From: Acidimicrobiaceae bacterium
GTDB taxonomy: Bacteria; Actinomycetota; Acidimicrobiia; Acidimicrobiales; UBA8190
DNA: 5,907 nt
Direction of reading: 5' to 3'
NCBI GenBank assembly: GCA_003131945.1
Contig: PKWD01000243.1
Location: forward strand, 1-5,907
The notes under the pieces are model-generated. The model was not told the origin of the DNA, ran no database searches, and saw only the letters and a list, made by a program, of their open reading frames with translations. How positions within the stretch are numbered: position 1 is the first letter of the stretch; each line of letters opens with the position of its first letter. The position numbers and the translations under genes were made by a program. Of this stretch, positions 1-4,929 are shown one piece after another.

Positions 1-1
1 A

Positions 2-310
2 GCCGTCGCGGTGGGGCCAAATCAGGTTGACATTCCCATCCGTGGGACGCCACACCAGGTGACCGATTTGCAGCACTGGCTCCATAGGTTCGGCGATGCA
101 CGCAACGAGATAATTCACGAAGGCACGGTTCCACCCCTGGTGGTTGCCGACGGCACTAACTATGACGGTCCTCTATTCAACATTGGGGAACGGCTTCTTC
201 GGGAGAGCATCAAGGTTTCGATGATCGAGCTGGGGTTCACCGATCTGTGGCGCCCACGGTTGACTCGCCTCTTGGCCCGGACCATTAGGGATCAGATGGA
301 GGAGGCATAG
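2..310 (+). CDS. C-terminal part of a HEPN-like protein (5' end outside window)
   Basis: The reading frame is open from the first bases and ends at TAG 308-310, so this is most likely the tail of a longer gene. The GTG at position 11 is probably an internal valine and has no ribosome binding site in view. The visible ~100 residues are helical and contain RNEIIHEG. RNEIIH matches the R-(N/D/H)-x3-H active-site motif of HEPN domains, many of which are metal-independent RNases in toxin-antitoxin, abortive infection and CRISPR-linked proteins. A further helix with ERLLRESIK follows, then a tryptophan-containing stretch (DLWRPRL) and a basic/acidic tail. The gene converges on the Vsr gene, with a 63-bp spacer between the stop codons. 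The HEPN assignment is an inference from one motif and its helical setting. The N-terminal domains that would tell the family are missing. Confidence 0.6.
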   Translation, partial: AVAVGPNQVDIPIRGTPHQVTDLQHWLHRFGDARNEIIHEGTVPPLVVADGTNYDGPLFNIGERLLRESIKVSMIELGFTDLWRPRLTRLLARTIRDQMEEA

Positions 311-373
311 GGAGCCTGGAAGGTTGATTGATATCGCGTGCATCGAGGGGCTTTGGAGCGTCTAGCGAGAGGC

Positions 374-817
374 TCACGATTCTCCAGAGCACACCAGTGC
401 GGCGATCTCGTCAGCGGCGCGGACCGGGTCGTCGTGCTCCCAGAATCGCCGAACTACCCAGCCAGCCTCACTGAGGCGGCGGTCCGTGTCCGCGTCCCGC
501 TCCTTGTTGCCAGCAATCTTGGCCGGCCAGTACCACCCGTTAATCTCATGTTGACGCTGACCATGGTCTGGGCAGCCGTGCCAGAAGCAACCGTCAATGA
601 AGACAGCGACACGTTGGCGGGTGAAAGCAATATCAATCCGGCGTCGGGTCGTGGGGAGCGCCGCCAGGTCGACGCGATAGCGGAGGCCGCGGCGGTGTAA
701 CTCGCGCCGGAGGGCCATCTCTGGAGCGGTGTCCCGCTCGCGTTGGAGCTGCATCCTTCGACGGACGCCCGCCGTAGATGCCCACGATGGCCCTATGCGA
801 GCAGCTGGGTAAGCCAC
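374..817 (-). CDS. vsr: Vsr-type very short patch repair (T:G mismatch) DNA endonuclease
   Basis: A 147-residue protein, close to the usual Vsr length of about 135-155. Visible family features: the N-terminal RRRMQ...RDTAPE...LRREL helix (20-40), the strand with the catalytic aspartate in RRIDIAF (D62), the GCFWHGCP signature (76-83; C77, H80 and C82 are candidate zinc or active-site residues), the N-x-x-RD motif (104-108) and WEHD (126-129). Vsr enzymes nick 5' of the T in T:G mismatches formed by deamination of 5-methylcytosine and so start repair; this fits the C5-methyltransferase two genes upstream. The GTG start at 817 lies inside the 3' end of the endonuclease gene (25-bp overlap), which suggests translational coupling. 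The ATG at codon 22 is an alternative start that would begin at the conserved core. No strong Shine-Dalgarno is visible. It is the last gene of the operon. Confidence 0.95.
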   Translation of the reverse strand: MAYPAARIGPSWASTAGVRRRMQLQRERDTAPEMALRRELHRRGLRYRVDLAALPTTRRRIDIAFTRQRVAVFIDGCFWHGCPDHGQRQHEINGWYWPAKIAGNKERDADTDRRLSEAGWVVRRFWEHDDPVRAADEIAALVCSGES

Positions 818-1884
818 TGCTCTAGTGAAATCAAGCGCCCATCATCGGCATGTTTGGGCAATCGGCCGGCCTTGCGGCGCAACGTTGTTGACTGGTGTTG
901 ATCTTGGTCGCCGTAAGCAACCAAGACGCCCTCGGGTTGCACATGGACCACACTACTGAAGAGGTGGTCCCGGCCGTGGACCCGAGAACACGCAGCGTCG
1001 AGCCGGGCGGCATCGAACTCATTGGTCACGAGGATGTAGTCGAAGACGCCGCCTCCGCTGGATCGGATGTAATCCTCGAAGTCGCTATCGAATTGCCGCT
1101 CCCGGTCAGCTCGGACCGACCACTTAGCGCTGACCAGGATGCGCCGACCCTGCGCCTTCGGTTCCCATAAGACCAAGTCAACCTCGGGCTGCTTGGCTTG
1201 TTGACTCGGCGCGAGGAAGCCTGGGATGTCGGGCAGTGGCACTCTCGTCCGGACGATCCACTCACTGTGGCCGGGCAGGCGAGCGATAATCGCCGCAAGG
1301 GTGTCCTCAAAGCCCCGGCCCAAGAGGTTCTTGCGCTTGTTCTCCCGGGCGAAGTGCGTGTAGATCCGTTCGAACAATTGCCGGCTCCTGATTTCGTCAA
1401 GGGGCTGCTCGATGTTCAGGACGGAGCTGATGATGTCCAGCAAGTCCGGGTCGTCGCCAGGTATCGGCATGGTTCCCGCCCCGTACCTGCCGAGGTGGCG
1501 GGCGGCCGCGAGTCGGCGCTGCTCCGTCTCGACGTTGGCCAGAGCCGGGAGGGCGGCGCGAAACAGGTAGTCGATCTCGTCGCGGAGGTGAAGGGGTCCC
1601 ACCCCGAGTTGATTGGCGACCCACTGGTGGAAGGCTAGCGACCGCGAATACCAAGCCTTGTGTGGTTGGCATTTGTCTGACTCGTAACAATGAGCCAAGC
1701 CAATCGTCGGGTTGATCCACAACAACATGCGATAGACGTGCTGCCAGGAGTTCCCGGCGTTCACCTCACCGGCAGCGGTGAAGTACTCGGCCAAGATCCG
1801 TCGGCGATTGGTGGCCCCGAAGGCCCGTTCAATTGCCTCCACCTCGCCGGGAAGCTCCTCATCCCTGTCGTCGACCACGGCCAA
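793..1884 (-). CDS. Type II restriction endonuclease, PD-(D/E)XK fold, CCGG-family-like (BsaWI-like?)
   Basis: The protein has 363 residues from TTG 1884. The C-terminal half carries a PD-(D/E)XK nuclease core: GRGFEDTL (E193, first helix), PEVDLVLW (D236), VSAKW (S252-x-K254) and RADR (258-261) straight after the lysine. The S-x-K-W...R-x-D-R arrangement is what I recall for CCGG-family enzymes (NgoMIV, Cfr10I/Bse634I and BsaWI-like), where the R-x-D-R arginines read the CCGG core. The following helix offers D268 and E270 as the distal acid. Residues 1-180 form a helical region I do not recognise, possibly for specificity or dimerisation. Position between a C5-methyltransferase and vsr supports the role as restriction partner. 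The start lies 9 nt beyond the methyltransferase stop and has no clear Shine-Dalgarno; GTG 1842 (codon 15), preceded by GAGGAG at a long 12-nt spacing, is an alternative. The nuclease call is firm by context and motifs; the exact subfamily and cut site are inference. Confidence 0.85.
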   Translation of the reverse strand: MAVVDDRDEELPGEVEAIERAFGATNRRRILAEYFTAAGEVNAGNSWQHVYRMLLWINPTIGLAHCYESDKCQPHKAWYSRSLAFHQWVANQLGVGPLHLRDEIDYLFRAALPALANVETEQRRLAAARHLGRYGAGTMPIPGDDPDLLDIISSVLNIEQPLDEIRSRQLFERIYTHFARENKRKNLLGRGFEDTLAAIIARLPGHSEWIVRTRVPLPDIPGFLAPSQQAKQPEVDLVLWEPKAQGRRILVSAKWSVRADRERQFDSDFEDYIRSSGGGVFDYILVTNEFDAARLDAACSRVHGRDHLFSSVVHVQPEGVLVAYGDQDQHQSTTLRRKAGRLPKHADDGRLISLEQWLTQLLA

Positions 1885-1893
1885 GAGGCTAGG

Positions 1894-3204
1894 TCAGCCA
1901 GGCAGAACCTCGTCGATGGCCCCCGCGATCGCCCTGGCCAGGAGTGGCGGCACCGCGTTTCCCACCTGGCGGTAGCGGGAGTGGGCAGCGCCGCCATCGA
2001 TCCGGCCGCGCAGCGGGCCCTTCCTCACATCGGTAGTGAACACGTAACGATCGGGGAAGCTTTGCAGGCGGGCAAACTCTCGGACTGAGAGAGAGCGCTC
2101 GACGTCCCAGTGGTAGACGCTGTCGGCCTTGGTATTGAGCGTCCATGACCATATGTCCGGGTGAAGCCGGCGGTAGGCGTAAAAATGCTTTCGGCTTAGG
2201 ACGCCACTGCCATTGTCCTGGCCCCACCGCAGCCCGGTGATATAGCGAGCCGTCAGATGGCTCGGAAGGTCAAGGTAATTGCCACCCGGCGGGATGGCAC
2301 CAAGCCGAGCCCGGGTGTCGGCGTTGATCCGGGGTATGCCAACATTGTCGATGACCTTATTGATGCCATCTCGCATGGCTTTCTGGTAGGTGGAAGTAGG
2401 TTCACCCAGAACATCTCCCACATCTTGTCGATCACTCCGGTAACTGGAGGCGGGCATTTCGGCCATGTCACCAATCGCCTGCTCAACGGTCACGACGCGC
2501 TCATCCCATGGGTCGGCCAACCAGGTGAGCAAGTCACCTGCTCCCTCAAGCTGCCGACTGAAGACGACGGCTCGTTGGTCGGCGGCCGGGGCCATGCACA
2601 GGCTAATGGCCGCGCTGGCGCCCGTTCCGATCAGGTGTGGGGGGCTAATCCCCAGGTCTCGATGAAATCCGACGAAGACAATTCTCTTGCGGGTCTGTGG
2701 CACACCGAAGTCGGCGGCGTCGAGCAGCATGGCGTGGACGCGGTATTTCCCCCGGCACGAGAGATCGCTCTCGACTTGCTCCACTACGCCCATCTGGGCC
2801 ATGCCTGGGACGTTCTCCATGATGAATGCCCGGGGCTGGAGCTTCCCGACCAGCTGCACAAACTGGCGATAAAGGCTGTTCTTCGGGTCGTCGATCAGGC
2901 GGGCATGATTCCGGACCTGCGAAAAGCCCTGGCACGGTGGGCCACCGACCACGACATCCACGTTCCCGGCCCGATCGATCAATTCCCGCCGGAGCCGTGA
3001 ATCTCGCAGGTCACCCCAAATGGCGGCGGCCTCAGGGAAGTTCGATTTATACGTGGCGCAGGCATCGGGGTCGATATCGGTTCCAGCCAACGGTAGCCAG
3101 CCAGCCTGCCGCAGCCCTTCCGAGATGCCGCCCGCCCCCGCGAATAAGTCCACAAATGTCCTCCTTGACCTGCGGATACGTCGGCCAGGGCGCGAAGGTG
3201 GCAT
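1894..3204 (-). CDS. DNA (cytosine-5-)-methyltransferase of the type II R-M system
   Basis: A 436-residue C5-cytosine methyltransferase that transfers a methyl group from S-adenosylmethionine to cytosine C5 in the recognition site, protecting host DNA from the neighbouring nuclease. All main motifs are present in order: motif I VDLFAGAGG (18-26, cofactor binding), motif IV GGPPCQGFS (87-95, catalytic C91), motif VI MENVPG (129-134), motif VIII QTRKRIVFVG (170-179), a variable target-recognition region (about 190-370), motif IX-like REFARLQSFPD (375-385) and motif X RQVGNAVPP (412-420). It is the first gene of the operon. The reported ATG has only a poor Shine-Dalgarno; a GTG at 3151-3153 (codon 18) has a perfect AAGGAGG 6 nt upstream and could be the true start, giving a 419-residue protein beginning one residue before the DLFAG of motif I. 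The family is certain. The target sequence cannot be read by eye, although a CCGG-containing site would fit the nuclease. Confidence 0.97.
   Translation of the reverse strand: MPPSRPGRRIRRSRRTFVDLFAGAGGISEGLRQAGWLPLAGTDIDPDACATYKSNFPEAAAIWGDLRDSRLRRELIDRAGNVDVVVGGPPCQGFSQVRNHARLIDDPKNSLYRQFVQLVGKLQPRAFIMENVPGMAQMGVVEQVESDLSCRGKYRVHAMLLDAADFGVPQTRKRIVFVGFHRDLGISPPHLIGTGASAAISLCMAPAADQRAVVFSRQLEGAGDLLTWLADPWDERVVTVEQAIGDMAEMPASSYRSDRQDVGDVLGEPTSTYQKAMRDGINKVIDNVGIPRINADTRARLGAIPPGGNYLDLPSHLTARYITGLRWGQDNGSGVLSRKHFYAYRRLHPDIWSWTLNTKADSVYHWDVERSLSVREFARLQSFPDRYVFTTDVRKGPLRGRIDGGAAHSRYRQVGNAVPPLLARAIAGAIDEVLPG
3160..3166 (-). promoter_or_regulatory. Perfect Shine-Dalgarno inside the 5' end of the methyltransferase ORF
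   Basis: On the - strand AAGGAGG is followed by a 6-nt spacer (ACATTT) and an in-frame GTG (3151-3153) encoding codon 18 of the long reading. This is far better than anything upstream of the ATG at 3204, so it probably decides the start or creates a second, shorter product. Confidence 0.55.
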
Positions 3205-3251
3205 CGCCGTACGACGTTACGCGACAGCCCGCCCAGAGTGGTGGACTTTCA

Positions 3252-3265
3252 CGAACATTCGTTCG
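3252..3265. promoter_or_regulatory. Candidate LexA (SOS) box
   Basis: CGAACATTCGTTCG is a perfect palindrome in its 5-bp arms (CGAAC/GTTCG) with a 4-bp centre. This is the form of the Gram-positive LexA/DinR operator (mycobacterial type CGAAC-N4-GTTCG). The flanking bases are A and C rather than the T...A of the best mycobacterial sites. It lies 47 bp upstream of the methyltransferase ATG and about 195 bp from the + strand start, so it would act on the R-M promoter. It could also be an operator for another regulator or a chance palindrome. Confidence 0.45.
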
Positions 3266-3443
3266 CCATCGTCTTAGCTCTCAGGTCTACAGGCTCACGG
3301 TGTGGGTTGATCTGCGGATTCCCACGGGGTCCGAGAATGGCGTCGGATCAACTCGTCGCCGCCTCGACTCCTTCGTGACTGTCACAGCCGCGCGAAATGA
3401 TAGCTGCGAAGCATCGGCGGCTTGTTATTCCGTGCACGAGCGA

Positions 3444-3454
3444 AAGGAAGGGAG
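3444..3454 (+). promoter_or_regulatory. Ribosome binding site that fixes the start at 3460
   Basis: AAGGAAGGGAG lies 5 nt before ATG 3460-3462. The frame is also open to an ATG at 3397, but that one has no purine-rich site, so the shorter product is preferred. Confidence 0.75.
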
Positions 3455-3459
3455 TCTTG

Positions 3460-4311
3460 ATGGACGAGGCTTGGGCAACGATGTTTGGAAGCAACGCGGT
3501 GACAATCAGAGCTGGAGAGATCCAAATCAGGCCGGGTCTCGGCCGACACCAGCTTGTCGTTCCGATCGAGGCACGACCGACAGCGGAGGCAGCGTACGGA
3601 CGCAGATTGGCCTTCTCTGGTTCGCTATCCGTCGGCAGCCTGCGAGGATCCGGTGGATACATTGGTCATTTTCATAAGACCCTGCCGAGACAACTGGCGG
3701 CAAATGGCACCATCAACGAATATCTTCATGTTGATATCGATCGACGCCAGATCGACGCCATTGAGAACCTTCGCAACGGCGGATTTAGCATAGATGTGCA
3801 AATCGACATCGAGGCTGATGGTGGGACTGAGTACGGTACCGTTACCATCGCAGAGCACGTCGTAGCCCGTGAGACATGGCTGAGGATTCTTGAGCAGATC
3901 AAGTTTCAACGAACTCTCCTCGTGGAGCTCCCGGTCCCTGATACTCAGGCGGCGCCGGAGCTTGCAACCGCGATCGCGTTCTTGGAGAGTGCTCAGCGGC
4001 GCTTCCTCGAAGGAGAGAATCGACTAGCGGTAGAGGCTGTAAGACAGTCGATGGCCGCGCTGGTCGGTCTAGATGCGAATAGTGAGGATTCCGATGAATC
4101 GATCAAGCTCTTCATGAAGAAGGCAAGGGGTGAGGAATCAGGTTTCGATGACCGCTACGAGATCGTTCGTCAGGCGCTCAAGCTTCTGGCGGATATTGCT
4201 GCCCATCCGGACGTTGCTGAAACCGGGCCAACCGAAGCGCGATCAGCCATCACGATGGCAGCAGGGTTGCTTCAGTGGTACTCCAACAGAATTCGACCGA
4301 CCGCGACCTAG
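3460..4311 (+). CDS. Unknown protein: beta-rich N-terminal half, HEPN-like helical C-terminal half
   Basis: A 283-residue protein that I cannot name. It has no signal peptide or membrane segment, so it should be cytoplasmic. Residues 12-130 look beta-rich, with alternating strands (for example VTIRAGEIQIR, RLAFSGSLSV, FSIDVQIDIE). A linker with ETWLRILEQI...LLVELPVP (138-160) follows, then a helical region (164-277) with FLESAQRRFLEGENRLAVEAVR (174-195) and ARSAITMAAGLLQWYSNR (260-277). The pattern W-x3-L...E-x-P-x-P followed by L-x2-A...G-x5-AV-x2-R is one I associate with uncharacterised bacterial proteins with HEPN-like helical ends; no R-x4-H catalytic motif is seen. The ATG at 3460 is chosen for its ribosome binding site; ATG 3397 would add 21 residues. 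It is the first gene of a two-gene unit, 30 bp before the next gene and divergent from the R-M operon. Any defence role is inferred from location only. Confidence 0.85.
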   Translation: MDEAWATMFGSNAVTIRAGEIQIRPGLGRHQLVVPIEARPTAEAAYGRRLAFSGSLSVGSLRGSGGYIGHFHKTLPRQLAANGTINEYLHVDIDRRQIDAIENLRNGGFSIDVQIDIEADGGTEYGTVTIAEHVVARETWLRILEQIKFQRTLLVELPVPDTQAAPELATAIAFLESAQRRFLEGENRLAVEAVRQSMAALVGLDANSEDSDESIKLFMKKARGEESGFDDRYEIVRQALKLLADIAAHPDVAETGPTEARSAITMAAGLLQWYSNRIRPTAT

Positions 4312-4327
4312 CAAGGTCAGACTTTTC

Positions 4328-4334
4328 GGAAAGG
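4328..4334 (+). promoter_or_regulatory. Ribosome binding site supporting the GTG start at 4342
   Basis: GGAAAGG lies 7 nt upstream of GTG 4342, a normal distance, and selects this start in the 30-bp gap after the preceding gene. Confidence 0.6.
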
Positions 4335-4341
4335 CAGAAGT

Positions 4342-4854
4342 GTGGCATTTCACTTAACTGAGGAAGAGGTCTGGATTACGCATGTCAACTATGAATTATC
4401 GACGCTCTGCGAGATGCCGACCCTCGCTGCTCGATATGACGAAAGCGGCCCGGGCTCGGTCAAGAATGCCTGCTTGGAATCGGCGCTTTTGCATGGCAGG
4501 CTCCTGATCGAGTTCCTGGTGGGGCGTCCCCAAAGAAACGGGGGTCGTTCTCGATCATCACGAGACGTTGCTCCGACTGACTTCTTGCCTGGGTGGGAGT
4601 ACCCGGAACCAGAACGATTCGACCAGTATCTCGAAATTATCGACCCCCACGTCGCGCACTTGTCGAAGCAACGATCGAACATAGGAACGCCTAAGCCTGG
4701 GTATCTCACCTCGTTGGCTGATGACATTCTGGCCGGCGTTCACTTCTTTGCTCAAGCGTTGGTGGCAGCAGGATCACCGTATGCCTCTAACTTTCAAACC
4801 GCGGTGACGCAGGGAAAAGCCTACCGGAGCCGTGGACCGAATCACTGGCCATGA
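4342..4854 (+). CDS. Small helical protein of unknown function, second gene of the + strand pair
   Basis: A 170-residue, probably cytoplasmic protein starting at GTG with a good ribosome binding site. I do not know a function. Three motif-like stretches stand out: LESALLHGRLLIEFL (45-59), DVAPTDFLPGW (75-85) and HVAHLSKQR (103-111). A helix carrying H-x-R-x-L-x2-F-L, a D-F-x2-W element and an H-L-x4-R element resemble a family of uncharacterised proteins I recall from many bacterial genomes ('HAR..L..FL ... DF...W ... HL...R'), which look like compact four-helix proteins. An amphipathic helix follows at 124-142. The C-terminus is Arg/Gly/Pro-rich and disordered. It follows the 283-residue gene by 30 bp on the same strand, so the two are probably co-transcribed. 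Possible HEPN-superfamily relation, without a canonical R-x4-H; low certainty. Confidence 0.8.
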   Translation: MAFHLTEEEVWITHVNYELSTLCEMPTLAARYDESGPGSVKNACLESALLHGRLLIEFLVGRPQRNGGRSRSSRDVAPTDFLPGWEYPEPERFDQYLEIIDPHVAHLSKQRSNIGTPKPGYLTSLADDILAGVHFFAQALVAAGSPYASNFQTAVTQGKAYRSRGPNHWP

Positions 4855-4860
4855 CCATTT

Positions 4861-4895
4861 GCAGGCGCAAGTCTGCCCACCGGCCACAGTTTTTT
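4861..4895 (+). terminator. Weak terminator-like hairpin in the convergent spacer
   Basis: GCAGGC (4861-4866) and GTCTGC (4871-4876) form a 6-bp stem with one G-U pair, closed by a GCAA (GNRA-type) tetraloop. A run of six T follows at 4890-4895, but 13 nt separate the stem from the T run, which is too far for a classic intrinsic terminator. It is placed just after the stop of the + strand pair. On the other strand, AGGTG/CACCT (4908-4927) forms a second 5-bp stem next to the stop of the - strand gene, without a T run. Confidence 0.3.
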
Positions 4896-4929
4896 CTGAT
4901 GATTCCTAGGTGAACACAGCAGCACCTTG

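Larger units (their letters stand above)
3205..3459. promoter_or_regulatory. Divergent intergenic region between the R-M operon and the + strand unknown operon
   Basis: This 255-bp spacer must hold the promoters for both divergent transcription units. I see no convincing pair of -35 and -10 hexamers on either strand. Contents that can be named are the LexA-like palindrome at 3252-3265 and the ribosome binding site of the + strand gene at 3444-3454. A TTGATC at 3307-3312 could be a -35 element for the + strand but lacks a good -10 at 16-18 bp. No small gene is evident: the + strand reading frame that crosses here is continuous with a shadow of the methyltransferase. Confidence 0.5.

Noticed and set aside
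312..375. GAGCCT (312-317) and AGGCTC (370-375) as a bidirectional terminator between the HEPN-like gene and vsr
   Set aside because: The arms are only 6 bp and 52 nt apart, with no T tract on either side.
521..871. Two GGCCGGCC octamers (521-528 and 864-871) in the Vsr and endonuclease genes
   Set aside because: Both lie in coding sequence and fit ordinary GC-rich codons; two copies are not enough to claim a functional site.
2257..3000. 247-codon open frame on the + strand
   Set aside because: It lies fully antisense to the methyltransferase gene, whose motifs are unmistakable; the + translation shows no family motif and arises from GC-rich codon bias.
3302..3325. GTGGG...CCCAC hairpin in the intergenic region
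   Set aside because: Only 5 bp with a 14-nt loop, no T run, no extension of the stem; probably chance.
3306..3352. GTTGATC...GATCAAC inverted repeat, 7-bp arms 33 bp apart, upstream of the + strand pair
   Set aside because: Arms this short with such a loop are expected by chance in a 255-bp region, and the inner part pairs poorly.
3205..3459. Search for a small controller (C) protein gene of the R-M system
   Set aside because: No short frame with a helix-turn-helix pattern or ribosome binding site was found in this spacer or between the operon genes.
2826..3677. 283-codon open frame on the + strand crossing the divergent promoter region
   Set aside because: It overlaps the methyltransferase antisense and the well-supported gene at 3460; the translation is low-complexity Arg/Ser/Pro-rich and has no ribosome binding site.
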